From NCBI GenBank assembly GCA_966211335.1, contig CBIHNF010000005.1, positions 1 to 64,000 of the forward strand: DNA of 64,000 bases, in the 5' to 3' direction. The position numbers and the translations under genes are program-made. The notes beneath the pieces are model-generated. The model did no database searches. It was not told the DNA's origin and saw only the letters and a list, made by a program, of their open reading frames with translations. Every line of letters begins with the position of its first letter. The first letter of the stretch is position 1. Source of the DNA: JAPWJZ01 sp966211335 (GTDB taxonomy: Bacteria; Pseudomonadota; Alphaproteobacteria; Micavibrionales; UBA2020). This document shows positions 25,713 to 35,019 of the stretch, piece by piece.

Positions 25713-26720
25713 ATGGCGGGTAAAACGGTTCTGACGGGCGTGCAGGCAACAGGCATGCCGCACCTTGGCAATTACATCGGCGCCATTCGCCCCGCGCTTG
25801 AAAAAGCGGCGCAGGAGGAAAAATCATTCCTCTTCATCGCCGACTATCACGCGCTCAATTCCGTGCATGATGCCGTCGCCCTGAAGCGCGACACCTATGA
25901 AGTCGCCGCCTGCTGGCTGGCGCTGGGGCTCGACCTCAACCGCACGATTTTCTACCGCCAGTCCGACATCCCCGAAATTCCGGAACTGACGACGATTTTA
26001 TGCGCCGTGACGCCGAAAGGCCTTATGGACCGCTCGCACGCTTATAAAGCCTCCGTCGACCGCAACAAGGCGGAAGGGCATGACGCGGACCTCAACGTCA
26101 ACATGGGTCTCTACACCTATCCGCTGCTGATGGCGGCGGATATTCTGTCGATGCGGGCGGATATTGTTCCCGTCGGGCACGACCAGACGCAGCACATTGA
26201 ATTCGCGCGCGACATGGCGGGCTATTTCAACAATGCCTATAAGCCTGTGCTGACGCAGCCGACCGGCCTTATTCAGGCGCAAAGCGCAACCGTGCCGGGG
26301 CTGGACGGCCGCAAGATGAGCAAGAGCTACAACAACCATGTGCCGCTCTTCTCCGACGCGAAAACGCGCCAAAAACTCATCATGAAGATCATCACGGATT
26401 CCAAACTCCCCGCCGAGCCGAAGAACCCCGATGACAGCACGATCTATAAAATCTATTCCTACTTCGCCACCGCCAATGAACAGGCGGCCATGCGCCAAGC
26501 CTTCCTCGACGGCGGCATGGGCTATGGCGATGCGAAGAAGCTGCTGGCGGAAGCCGTTGAAAAAGCCCTGACCAAACCGTCTGAAATCTACCAGAGCTAC
26601 ATGGCTGACCTCGGCAAGCTCGATGACATTCTGGAAGAGGGCGCGGCAAAAGCCCGCAAAGTCGCCCGCAACACGCTGTCTGATGTGCGCGAAGCGATTG
26701 GCGTCAAGCGATTGAAATAA
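25713..26720 (+). CDS. trpS: Tryptophanyl-tRNA synthetase
   Basis: Class I aminoacyl-tRNA synthetase, 335 residues, cytosolic. The HIGH-equivalent is GMPHLGNYIGAIRP near the N-terminus and the KMSKS loop is GRKMSKSYNN at about residue 195-204; DIVPVGHDQTQHIEFARD is the typical active-site stretch. Length and motif order are normal. AGAGGA lies upstream of the ATG. Confidence 0.97.
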   Translation: MAGKTVLTGVQATGMPHLGNYIGAIRPALEKAAQEEKSFLFIADYHALNSVHDAVALKRDTYEVAACWLALGLDLNRTIFYRQSDIPEIPELTTILCAVTPKGLMDRSHAYKASVDRNKAEGHDADLNVNMGLYTYPLLMAADILSMRADIVPVGHDQTQHIEFARDMAGYFNNAYKPVLTQPTGLIQAQSATVPGLDGRKMSKSYNNHVPLFSDAKTRQKLIMKIITDSKLPAEPKNPDDSTIYKIYSYFATANEQAAMRQAFLDGGMGYGDAKKLLAEAVEKALTKPSEIYQSYMADLGKLDDILEEGAAKARKVARNTLSDVREAIGVKRLK

Positions 26721-26798
26721 TGCGCTAATGCTGCTTTATATTGACATAAATAGCGTGTGCCGCTACGGTAGCCGCCAACTGTTATATAAAGGCTGCCC

Positions 26799-27938
26799 AT
26801 GCTGAAGTTTGAAGACACCCGCTTGCTGCGCCACCCGACGGTCGAGAAGGCCTATAACGTCATGCGCACCTTCTTTCAGGACGGGGATGATTTTGCGCTG
26901 AAAGCCGTCGGCACGGGCGAGATTATTTCCGCCTATGCCAAGAACCCCGACCCCGATGCGATTGCCGCCAGCATACTCATGGACGGCATGATTGTGTCTT
27001 ACGAGGCGAGCCAGTTTGCCAGTTCCGTCAGCCCCAAGGCGGCGGAATACCTCGAGAAGTTTTACGAACTTGATCTTGAAAACCCCGTCTACAATTCGGT
27101 CGGCGAACAGCAGGTGCTGCTTGCCCATTCCATTCAGGGGCTGGAGCAGGTGCGGGGCATGATTGAGTCCGACAACCCCGACTACCGCCGCATCGTGCAG
27201 GTGCTGGATGTGAATGAAAAGTCGCTGCTAAAAATCGTCCATGCGACGACCGAGATGGAAATGGCGCAGATTGCGCTCGAAAAATTCGTGAAGGCCAAGC
27301 AGGCGTTGAACGACCTCGTGAAGGTGAAACAGGCGGAGCTCGATTTCGACAAGACGGGCCTGCCGAACCACCCCGATGTGAAGGCGGTCTACGAGCATAT
27401 GAAAGCCTGGGATATTTCTGGTCATCCGCTCGGCGCCTATACACAAACCAACACCGGCATCGCGAAAGTGCTTGTGGAAACGGGCGCAACGCAAGACCCT
27501 GATGTGATCGGCGCGGCGCTGCTCAACCAGTACCACGCCAGTTCCGGCGGCGCGCTGGAGGGCAAATTTTCCGCCCGCCTTGTGGAGCTGGTCAAGGCAA
27601 CCTCGCCCTGGTCGCGCGACGATGACTCCGCCAAGCAGACCGGGCCTGACATCGAGATGATCCGCAGCGCGGCGCTGACCTACTTCCTCGAGCGGCAGAC
27701 GGAAGGCCTCCGCCAGTATGCCGATACGGAAGATTTTGAAACCATCCGCGGCGTCTACGCGCTGGAGAACCTTGAAACCATCCGCGACAGGATGGAAGCG
27801 CGCATTGCCACAGAAACAACCGCGCCGCTGAAGGCGCGCATGACGGCCGCCGTGAAGGCCTGCGATGATTTGATGAACGAGCCGGAAAACAAGGCCATCC
27901 GCAAGCCCGGCACGCCGCATCTTGATCGTGACTGGTAA
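26799..27938 (+). CDS. Protein with two degenerate HD-like repeats
   Basis: 379 residues, soluble. Residues about 4-91 and 183-268 align with each other: HPTVEKAYNVMRTFF / HPDVKAVYEHMKAW, then DPDAIAASILMDGMIV / DPDVIGAALLNQYHAS. The pattern (helix, D-[PE]-D-x-I-A-A-x-L-L-x-x) resembles the start of RelA/SpoT-type HD domains, in which LLHDxxEDT follows, but the HD metal ligands are replaced (MD and NQ) in both repeats. The rest is helical. I therefore read it as a pseudo-enzyme, possibly a sensor or binding protein. AAAGG precedes the ATG. It follows trpS and a TTGACA lies in the gap, but the -10 is poor. Confidence 0.7.
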   Translation: MLKFEDTRLLRHPTVEKAYNVMRTFFQDGDDFALKAVGTGEIISAYAKNPDPDAIAASILMDGMIVSYEASQFASSVSPKAAEYLEKFYELDLENPVYNSVGEQQVLLAHSIQGLEQVRGMIESDNPDYRRIVQVLDVNEKSLLKIVHATTEMEMAQIALEKFVKAKQALNDLVKVKQAELDFDKTGLPNHPDVKAVYEHMKAWDISGHPLGAYTQTNTGIAKVLVETGATQDPDVIGAALLNQYHASSGGALEGKFSARLVELVKATSPWSRDDDSAKQTGPDIEMIRSAALTYFLERQTEGLRQYADTEDFETIRGVYALENLETIRDRMEARIATETTAPLKARMTAAVKACDDLMNEPENKAIRKPGTPHLDRDW

Positions 27939-27992
27939 TTAACCTTTTTATTTCCTAGAGTACCCGCACCGCACAACAGAAAGACCACGCAC

Positions 27993-28208
27993 ATGAAACA
28001 CGTCATTCTCATCGCTTTCGGCCTGATGATTTCCGGTGCGGCTTTCGCCGACTCAAGCCTCGAAACCCCTGTTGTGGTCAAAACGTCCAGCCAGCCGAGA
28101 GCCTCGGCCGAGCTGATTTCCGCCCGCATCAAATCGGCGCTGGAGGGCAAGCGTTATACCCTCGTTGCCGCCTGCGATGGCGATGGCTGCAAAACCGGCC
28201 CGCGCTAA
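27993..28208 (+). CDS. Small exported protein
   Basis: 71 residues with a clear signal peptide (MKHVILIAFGLMISGAAFA, cleavage before DSS). The mature part is only about 52 residues and ends with a Cys-containing AACDGDGCKTGPR, so one disulphide is possible. No family recognised. It lies alone between the HD-like gene and ileS. Confidence 0.6.
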   Translation: MKHVILIAFGLMISGAAFADSSLETPVVVKTSSQPRASAELISARIKSALEGKRYTLVAACDGDGCKTGPR

Positions 28209-28307
28209 GCCGTTTTACGTAAAATAATCCCGATAATACAATAGACCGGAAAACCATATTCAGGCATTTTAAGCCTCGCGTTTTACCCGTGTTTTAAAGG
28301 CTCCCCG

Positions 28308-31166
28308 ATGACCATCGATTACGGCACAACCATCCACCTCCCGAAAACCGATTTCCCGCGCCGGGCCGGCCTTGCCCAGAAGGAACCCGAGATTCAAAAA
28401 CGCTGGGATGCGATGGACCTTTATAACCGCCAGCGCAAAGAGTCGAAGGGGCGTGAAAAATTCATCCTCCACTTCGGCCCGCCGTTTGCGAACGGCCATA
28501 TCCACCTCGGCCACCTTTTGTCGAAAACGCTCAAAGACCTCGTCAGCCGCAGCCAGCAGATGACGGGCAAAGACAGCCTGCTCGTGCCGGGCTGGGACTG
28601 CCACGGCCTGCCCATTGAATGGAAGATCGAGGAAAAATACCGCGCCGAAGGCAAGAAGAAGAACGAGCAGGACCCCGTCGCCTTCCGTGCCGAATGCCGC
28701 GCCTTCGCGCAAGGCTGGGTCGATGTGCAGAACACCGAGTTCCAGCGCATCGGCGTCATGGGCGACTGGAAAAACTATTACTCCACCATGCACAAATCGT
28801 CGGAAGCGACGATCGCGAAAGAGATTCACAAATTCCTGCTCAACGGCGGCCTCTACCGCGGCTCCAAACCCGTGATGTGGTCGATCCCCGAGCAGACGGC
28901 GCTTGCTGAGGCGGAAGTTGAATACAAGGACGTGACGTCTGATACCGCCTGGGTGAAATTCCCCGTGAAGAAAAAAGGCGCGAATTTCCCTGCCGCTTTT
29001 GACGGCGCATCGGTTGTCATCTGGACGACGACGCCTTGGACGCTGCCCGGCAACCGCGCGATTGCCTATGGCGAAGCGATTGATTACCTCATGATCACCG
29101 TCAACGCGGTGGCCGATGAATCGCTGCTGAAAATCGGCGACAAGCTGCTGGTCTGCGCCGCGACCTTGAGCGACTTCCAGAAAACCGCCAAAATCACGGC
29201 GATCACGGAATCTGCCGCTGTCAAAGGCGCGGCGTTTGACGGCACCACCTGCCATCACCCGCTGCACGGCAAGGGCTATGAATTCGATGTGCCGATGCTG
29301 GCCGGCGATTTCGTGACGACGGATGCCGGTACCGGCTTCGTCCATATAGCGCCGGGCCATGGTGAAGACGACTATCGTTTAGGCCTGAAACACGGCGTTG
29401 AAGTGCCGCATACCGTCAAGGGCGACGGCACCTATTTTGAGAACGTGCCGCTCTTCGCCGGCATTCCGGTTTACCTTGCCGACGGCAAAAAGGGCTGGGC
29501 GAATAAAACCGTGCTGAAGGAAATCACCGAAGCCGGCAATCTTGTCGCCAAGGCGCAGATCCAGCACAGCTACCCGCACAGCTGGCGCTCCAAGGCGCCC
29601 GTCATCTTCCGCAACACGCCGCAGTGGTTTATCTCCATGGAGAAGAACGAGTTGCGCGCGAAAGCATTGGCGGAAATTAAAAAGACCCGCTGGGTGCCGG
29701 CGCGCGGTGAAAACCGCATTGCCGCCATGGTCGAGCAGCGCGGTGACTGGTGCGTTTCCCGCCAGCGCGCCTGGGGCGTGCCCATCGCTATCTTCGTCGA
29801 CAAGAAAACCGGCGAGCCGCTGAAGGATGAAAAAGTCCTCAACCGCATTTTTGACATTTTCAATGCCGAAGGCTCCGACGCCTGGTATGCGCGTCCGGCG
29901 TCCGACTTCCTCGGCCCCGATTACAAAGCGGATGATTACGAGCAGATCACCGACATCATCGACGTCTGGTTTGAATCCGGCTCGACGCAAGGCTTTGTGC
30001 TGGAAAACCGTCCGGAGCTGTACCGCCCCGCTGATTTGTACCTCGAAGGCTCCGACCAGCACCGCGGCTGGTTCCAGTCGTCGCTTCTCGTCGGCTGCGG
30101 CACGCGCGGCAATGCGCCTTTCAAGGCGGTATTGACGCACGGCTTCATCCTCGATGAAAAAGGCTACAAAATGTCGAAGTCCACGGGCAACGTGACCTCG
30201 CCCATGGCCCTCACCGATAAATACGGCGCGGATATTCTGCGCCTCTGGGCCGCAGGTTCCGACTACACGGAAGACATCAAGTTCGGCGAAAACATTTTGT
30301 CCGGCCACGTCGATATCTATCGCCGCATCCGCAACACCTTCTGCTACCTGCTCGGCAGCTTCGCGGATTTTGACGCGGCAAAAGACAAGGTCGATTACAA
30401 AGACCTGTCCGACATGGACAAATGGGTGCTGCACCGCCTGTTTGAAATTGACGCGACCGTGCGCCAGTGCATTTACGACTTTGACTTCCAGCTGCTGACC
30501 ACCACCGTGCATAACTTCTGTGCGCGGGAGCTTTCTGCCTTCTACTTTGACGTCTGCAAGGACACGCTGTATTGCGAAGCGATGGATTCAGTGAAGCGCC
30601 GCAGCGTTGTGACGGTGCTGGATCATGTCTTCAACCACCTCGTCCACTGGCTCGCGCCCGTGCTCTGCTTTACGGCGGAAGAGGCATGGTTGTCCTACAA
30701 AGGGCTGCCGCTCGCCGATACAACCACCTCCATCCACCTTTCTACTATGCCCAAAGCGCCTGCCGAATGGCAGAACGACCAGCTGGCGGCAAAGTGGGAG
30801 AAAATTGCCGCCGCCCGCAGCGTCGTCACCGGTGCGCTGGAAGTGAAACGCGCCGAAAAACAAATCGGCGCTTCGCTGGAAGCGGCACCGGAAGTTTACG
30901 TGGCCGATGCGGCCTTGGCGGCGGAGCTGAAAGCCATTCCCTTTGCGGATGTCTGCATCACCTCCGGCATCGCGCTCAAATCGGGCGCGGCACCGGCCGG
31001 GGCCTTCACGCTGCAGGGGGTTGAGGGCGTCGCCGTCAGCTTCTCCAAAGCCGAAGGCGCGAAATGCGAGCGCTGCTGGAAATACGTGACGGATGTCGGC
31101 AGCGTTGCCGCCCATCCCGCGCTCTGCGCCCGCTGCGCCGGCGTTGTGGCTCGCGAAGCGGCCTAA
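28308..31166 (+). CDS. ileS: Isoleucyl-tRNA synthetase
   Basis: 952-residue class Ia synthetase. The HIGH site is PFANGHIHLGHLLSK, the tRNA-editing CP1 domain is recognisable by WTTTPWTLPGNRAI and DAGTGFVHIAPGHGEDDY, and the KMSKS loop is GYKMSKSTGNV. The C-terminal zinc finger CERCWKY-x-CARC is complete. AAAGG precedes the ATG. Confidence 0.98.
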   Translation: MTIDYGTTIHLPKTDFPRRAGLAQKEPEIQKRWDAMDLYNRQRKESKGREKFILHFGPPFANGHIHLGHLLSKTLKDLVSRSQQMTGKDSLLVPGWDCHGLPIEWKIEEKYRAEGKKKNEQDPVAFRAECRAFAQGWVDVQNTEFQRIGVMGDWKNYYSTMHKSSEATIAKEIHKFLLNGGLYRGSKPVMWSIPEQTALAEAEVEYKDVTSDTAWVKFPVKKKGANFPAAFDGASVVIWTTTPWTLPGNRAIAYGEAIDYLMITVNAVADESLLKIGDKLLVCAATLSDFQKTAKITAITESAAVKGAAFDGTTCHHPLHGKGYEFDVPMLAGDFVTTDAGTGFVHIAPGHGEDDYRLGLKHGVEVPHTVKGDGTYFENVPLFAGIPVYLADGKKGWANKTVLKEITEAGNLVAKAQIQHSYPHSWRSKAPVIFRNTPQWFISMEKNELRAKALAEIKKTRWVPARGENRIAAMVEQRGDWCVSRQRAWGVPIAIFVDKKTGEPLKDEKVLNRIFDIFNAEGSDAWYARPASDFLGPDYKADDYEQITDIIDVWFESGSTQGFVLENRPELYRPADLYLEGSDQHRGWFQSSLLVGCGTRGNAPFKAVLTHGFILDEKGYKMSKSTGNVTSPMALTDKYGADILRLWAAGSDYTEDIKFGENILSGHVDIYRRIRNTFCYLLGSFADFDAAKDKVDYKDLSDMDKWVLHRLFEIDATVRQCIYDFDFQLLTTTVHNFCARELSAFYFDVCKDTLYCEAMDSVKRRSVVTVLDHVFNHLVHWLAPVLCFTAEEAWLSYKGLPLADTTTSIHLSTMPKAPAEWQNDQLAAKWEKIAAARSVVTGALEVKRAEKQIGASLEAAPEVYVADAALAAELKAIPFADVCITSGIALKSGAAPAGAFTLQGVEGVAVSFSKAEGAKCERCWKYVTDVGSVAAHPALCARCAGVVAREAA

Positions 31167-31192
31167 ACTTTTAAGAAGAAGAAACTAAACCA

Positions 31193-31936
31193 ATGACTGC
31201 CATACTTCTTGCCCTCGGCACTTTTTTCTCGACGCTGGGGGGCGGGCTTTTTGCGCTGAAATTCAACGACCGGCTGCATTACATCCTCAGCTTCACGGCG
31301 GGGGTGCTGCTCGGCGTCGTCGCTTTCGACATTCTGCCGGAAATATTCGAGATCGCGCATATCACCCGCATTTCGCCGACGGGCGCGATGATTGCGCTGG
31401 TGCTCGGCTTCCTTGTCTTTCACAGCCTTGAAAAGCTCGTCCTCATCCACCACCAGCATGACGACGCCTATCAGGCCGACCATCACCGCCACCCGCATGT
31501 CGGCGTCATGTCGGCCTTCGCCCTTACCGCGCATAGCTTCATGGACGGCGTCGGCATCGGCCTTGCCTTCCAGATTTCCAATGAAGTCGGCGCGGTCGTG
31601 GCCCTTGCCGTCATCGCGCATGACTTCTGCGACGGGCTTAATACCGTCAGCCTCATGCTGGTGAACAAGAACACGCGGGGGCGCGCCTTCAAGATGCTGG
31701 CGCTCGATGCGCTGGCACCCGTCTTCGGCGCGATCTCCACGCTCTGCGTGCAGGTGCCGCCGGTGGTGCTGATGTATTTCCTCGGCTTCTTCGCGGGCTT
31801 TTTGCTTTATATCTCGGCGTCCGACATTCTGCCCGAAGCGCATTCAAAAGCGCCGCCGTCCCGCGTGCTGCGTTTGCTCGGCCTCACCTTTTTGGGTGCG
31901 CTGTTTATTTTCACCGCCGTGCATTTCGCCGGCTGA
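31193..31936 (+). CDS. ZIP-family metal transporter
   Basis: 247 residues, about eight membrane segments. The histidine-rich loop (HHQHDDAYQADHHRHPH) between TM3 and TM4 and the metal-site helices HSFMDGVGIGLAF and HDFCDGLNTVSLML are ZIP signatures; the second helix has HD where many ZIP proteins have HE. Substrate likely zinc, iron or another divalent ion, imported to the cytoplasm. It starts 26 bp after ileS, so it may share the ileS transcript. Confidence 0.88.
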   Translation: MTAILLALGTFFSTLGGGLFALKFNDRLHYILSFTAGVLLGVVAFDILPEIFEIAHITRISPTGAMIALVLGFLVFHSLEKLVLIHHQHDDAYQADHHRHPHVGVMSAFALTAHSFMDGVGIGLAFQISNEVGAVVALAVIAHDFCDGLNTVSLMLVNKNTRGRAFKMLALDALAPVFGAISTLCVQVPPVVLMYFLGFFAGFLLYISASDILPEAHSKAPPSRVLRLLGLTFLGALFIFTAVHFAG

Positions 31937-31951
31937 TTTCGCTTTGGATGG

Positions 31952-33697
31952 TTAGTTCAACCCCGGCGGCCGTGGCGGCGGCAGGGGGATGTTCGCGGGC
32001 GGCACCGGTGCCGCGGGCGTGTCGAAAAAGGTGCTGCTGAACTTGTTCTTGAACAGGTCATAGACTTCCATCAGCGTGCGCGGCACGCGGCCGTGTTTAT
32101 AGAAGACGCCCTTGTTGGCGACCGCCGCCTTGGGGAAAATGGTTTTCGCCGCCGCCGCCGGTTCGCGGTTCAGTTTCACGATGAATTCCACCGCCTGTCC
32201 GTCGCCAAGGAAGTGCGCAAGGTACTGGTCGGTGCGGGTGATATTGCGGCTGGGCAGGGCGGCCTGCAGGTTGTCGAGGTTTTCGCGCGCAAATTCCGCG
32301 CCCATCAGCGCCATCACGCGCGGGTCGGTTTTAAGGCCGATGACGTATTTCTCGATAAACGGGTTCTTGATATTGGCGGCGGTAATCACGCCCTCGTGGT
32401 TGCGCTGCACGATTATGTTGTTGGCAATATCGGTCAGGCCATATTTGCCGCCGGTCTTGTACAGCGTCGTCAGCCAGCTTTTGTCGATGAACTGGAAGAG
32501 GCCGGTGGCGGAGGAGGTGGAGGCGGAAATGCCGGCATCAAAGCCGCTCTCCGCATTGGCCAACTGCATCATGTAGCCGAAATCAACCCCTGCGACTTTC
32601 GACGCATGGCGCACGGCAAAGCAGGTGGCGGGCGTGATGTTGGGGAAGCGCGCCGAATATTTCGCTGAATCTTCCAGCGCCTGCGCCGCCGCTTCCGACA
32701 GGATCATATCAAGCGTCTGGCCCTGCGCCAGCATCGGCTTGCTCATGAGCGCGAATTCCTGCAGCGCTGCGGTGGTCAGCGGGCCCTTGACGCCATCCGC
32801 ACCGCGGATGCCAAGTTCGAAGCCGATGGTCATCAACGATTTTTGCTGGTCGGCCACGGTGATATCGTAGCTGTAATTCATACCCTTGTAGGCGGTCGCC
32901 GGCATTTCCGCCTCATGCATCAAATATTCGCCGCCAAGAAGCAGGGAGATGCGGGGGTTGCTGCGCATGGAGATGATCTGGCGCAACACCGTGGGGTCGG
33001 CCACGCTGACCTTCACGGTCGGCTTGCCGGTGGGGCCGGGCATCGGCTCGCTCACCTCGATCTTGTCGGCGAAGAAGCCCATGCCGTGTTTGGAGCCTTG
33101 CGTCTTCATGAGGTAGAGCCAGGTGGAGACATCGAATTTATAAACGTTGTCGGACAAAAGCTTGCCGGTGGCGACGTTCATGACGTTGCCGGCATTTTCC
33201 TGCAGGCGCGTGACCATGACATCATAATTCATGCCGGTCTGCTGCGCTGCAAAGCGTAAGGTGGCCGCGACGGGCAGGGAGATTTTGTATTTCTTGACGT
33301 CGGCGGCGGCTTCCGCGCGCAGATCCGCCAGCATCTTCACTTCGACGCGGGACAGCGGCCCCGTCGCATCCGGGTTATTCGTCAGCGTGCGGAATTCGCG
33401 GATCGCATCGCGGGAATTGGAGAAGAAAATGTTCGATGATTTTTCATCTGCCGTATTGAACAGCGGCGCGAAGGAGGACAGCGGCAGGAAGCGGTGCGGC
33501 AGCGGCACCGGCGTGCTTTCCGGCGGCGGCGCAAGGTCGAGCGCGATCGGCGTTGTATTGGCGACCGGCACCGTGGGCGCGGTTGGCGTCAGCGACTGCG
33601 CGGATACGGCGAGCGGAGACATCATCACGCTGCTCGCAATCATCGCGGCGCGGAATTTACGGCGGAGATCGGCTTTTTCGAGATGTGGAAAGTGCAT
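31952..33697 (-). CDS. Lytic transglycosylase (SLT-type) with proline-rich tail
   Basis: Cleaves the glycan strand of peptidoglycan. 581 residues: signal-like N-terminus (FRAAMIASSVMMSPLAVSAQ), a large N-terminal region without recognised domain, and an SLT domain at about 370-470 with catalytic Glu in LANAESGFDAGI and SSATGLFQFIDKSW. The C-terminus is Pro-rich (PVPPANIPLPPPRPPGLN). The wide non-catalytic part suggests interaction with other envelope machinery. Convergent with the ZIP gene (15-bp gap). Confidence 0.85.
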   Translation of the reverse strand: MHFPHLEKADLRRKFRAAMIASSVMMSPLAVSAQSLTPTAPTVPVANTTPIALDLAPPPESTPVPLPHRFLPLSSFAPLFNTADEKSSNIFFSNSRDAIREFRTLTNNPDATGPLSRVEVKMLADLRAEAAADVKKYKISLPVAATLRFAAQQTGMNYDVMVTRLQENAGNVMNVATGKLLSDNVYKFDVSTWLYLMKTQGSKHGMGFFADKIEVSEPMPGPTGKPTVKVSVADPTVLRQIISMRSNPRISLLLGGEYLMHEAEMPATAYKGMNYSYDITVADQQKSLMTIGFELGIRGADGVKGPLTTAALQEFALMSKPMLAQGQTLDMILSEAAAQALEDSAKYSARFPNITPATCFAVRHASKVAGVDFGYMMQLANAESGFDAGISASTSSATGLFQFIDKSWLTTLYKTGGKYGLTDIANNIIVQRNHEGVITAANIKNPFIEKYVIGLKTDPRVMALMGAEFARENLDNLQAALPSRNITRTDQYLAHFLGDGQAVEFIVKLNREPAAAAKTIFPKAAVANKGVFYKHGRVPRTLMEVYDLFKNKFSSTFFDTPAAPVPPANIPLPPPRPPGLN

Positions 33698-33873
33698 GTA
33701 CTAACTCTCGGTTTTAAAACAAAAAAATGCCGGGGATTCGCGAAATATGAGTCAGCATACCATAATCTGGTTAAGAAGTCTACAATTCATAATCAAATCA
33801 AGGGGTTAAAATTATGCAATCTGCAGACGGTGATTGACAGCAGGGGCAGGGGCGGTGAATTCTAGTCGCGCGG

Positions 33874-33901
33874 CTGACTTTTATTATTTCGGAACTATAT
33901 A
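33874..33901 (+). promoter_or_regulatory. Alternative sigma-70-like promoter before the AhpD-like gene
   Basis: CTGACT, 16-bp spacer, TATATA. It overlaps the GGAAC/CGTT element described next, so one of the two calls is probably redundant. Confidence 0.3.
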
Positions 33902-33916
33902 GGGCACGACCCCGTT
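33891..33916 (+). promoter_or_regulatory. EcfG-type general stress promoter
   Basis: GGAAC (33891-33895), a 17-bp spacer, then CGTT (33913-33916). This is the alphaproteobacterial EcfG (sigma-ecfG) consensus, 25 bp before the start codon of the AhpD-like gene and upstream of dps, a common EcfG target. Confidence 0.7.
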
Positions 33917-33940
33917 TACTCTCACTGAAGGACTAAAAAC

Positions 33941-34492
33941 ATGACCGGCAACGAAACACCGCCCCCCGCCAATATCGACGGTTTGAGAGACCAGCTGCCC
34001 GATTACGCGAAGGATATCCGTCTCAACCTGTCGGCCGTGATCAAGGAAGACCCGGCATCGGGCCTGACGCTTTCGCAGGTACATGGCATCGCGCTCGCCT
34101 CCGCCTATGCCACACGCAGCCCGCGGCTGATCGCCGCGATTGCAGGCGAGGCTGCCAACCTCTCGCCCGAGGAAGTCAACGCCGCGAAAGCCGCTGCCAC
34201 CATCATGGCGATGAGCAATATCTATTACCGCTCCACCTATATGACCGGCGACGACGAGATCGGCCGCCTGCCAGCGGGTCTGCGCATGAACGTGATCGGC
34301 AACCCCGGTATTGATAAAATAACTTTCGAGCTGTACGCCCTTGCGGTTTCCGCCATCAACGGCTGCAGCGCCTGCATTGCGGCGCATAACAAGACGGTGC
34401 AGGACCACGGGCTTTCGAAAGTTGCGGTCCAGCACAGCTTCCGCATCGCGGCGGTGCTGAACGCGGCGGCGCAGGCCTTAAGCATTTCATAA
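33941..34492 (+). CDS. AhpD-like alkylhydroperoxidase/carboxymuconolactone decarboxylase
   Basis: 183 residues of the AhpD/CMD fold. The redox site is E130-x11-C142-S-A-C145-x3-H149 (ELYALAVSAINGCSACIAAHN), the exact E...CxxC...H arrangement of AhpD peroxidases, so peroxide reduction is more likely than decarboxylation. An EcfG-type promoter lies upstream and dps follows after 26 bp in the same direction, so this pair appears to be a stress operon. GAAGGAC precedes the ATG. Confidence 0.88.
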   Translation: MTGNETPPPANIDGLRDQLPDYAKDIRLNLSAVIKEDPASGLTLSQVHGIALASAYATRSPRLIAAIAGEAANLSPEEVNAAKAAATIMAMSNIYYRSTYMTGDDEIGRLPAGLRMNVIGNPGIDKITFELYALAVSAINGCSACIAAHNKTVQDHGLSKVAVQHSFRIAAVLNAAAQALSIS

Positions 34493-34518
34493 ATTTTTTA
34501 ACCCCAAGGAGACTTACA

Positions 34519-34971
34519 ATGGCAGACAAGAAAACCAACAGCGCAGTCGTGGAGGCACTCTCCAAGCTGCTCGCAGACACCTATACGCTCTACGTCAAAA
34601 CCCAGAACTATCACTGGAACGTGACCGGCCCCGGCTTCCATGGCCTGCATATCCTGTTTGAAGAGCAGTACAAGGAACTTGCCGCCGCGAATGACGAACT
34701 GGCGGAACGCATCCGCAAGCTCGGCGCGAAGGCTCCTGCCAGCTTCGCGGCTTTCTCGAAACTCGCCACCATCAAGGAAGAAACCGGCAACCCCGACCAG
34801 AAGAAAATGCTGGCGACCCTTGCGAAAGACAATGAAACCGCTGCCGAAACCTGCGACAAGCTGATTAAGATCGCGCAGGAAGAAGAAGACGAAGGCACTG
34901 CAGACCTCGCCATCAAGCGCATTCAGGACCACCAGAAATATCACTGGATGCTGTCCGCCTACCTCGAATAA
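34519..34971 (+). CDS. dps: Dps-family ferritin-like DNA protection protein
   Basis: 150-residue four-helix-bundle protein that oxidises Fe2+ with H2O2 and binds DNA in stationary phase. The ferroxidase ligands are recognisable: YHWNVTGPGFHGLHILFEEQY followed by ANDELAERI. Strong AAGGAG before the ATG. It is transcribed after the AhpD-like gene; a terminator follows. Probable target of the EcfG-type promoter at 33891. Confidence 0.95.
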   Translation: MADKKTNSAVVEALSKLLADTYTLYVKTQNYHWNVTGPGFHGLHILFEEQYKELAAANDELAERIRKLGAKAPASFAAFSKLATIKEETGNPDQKKMLATLAKDNETAAETCDKLIKIAQEEEDEGTADLAIKRIQDHQKYHWMLSAYLE

Positions 34972-34983
34972 TTTGCCCTGACC

Positions 34984-35019
34984 AAAAAAACGCCCGCAGG
35001 TTTTGCGGGCGTTTTTTTT
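34984..35019. terminator. Bidirectional terminator between dps and lysR
   Basis: CGCCCGCA/TGCGGGCG stem with a short loop, A-run before and T-run after, placed between convergent genes (the lysR stop at 35018 lies within the T-run). Confidence 0.9.
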
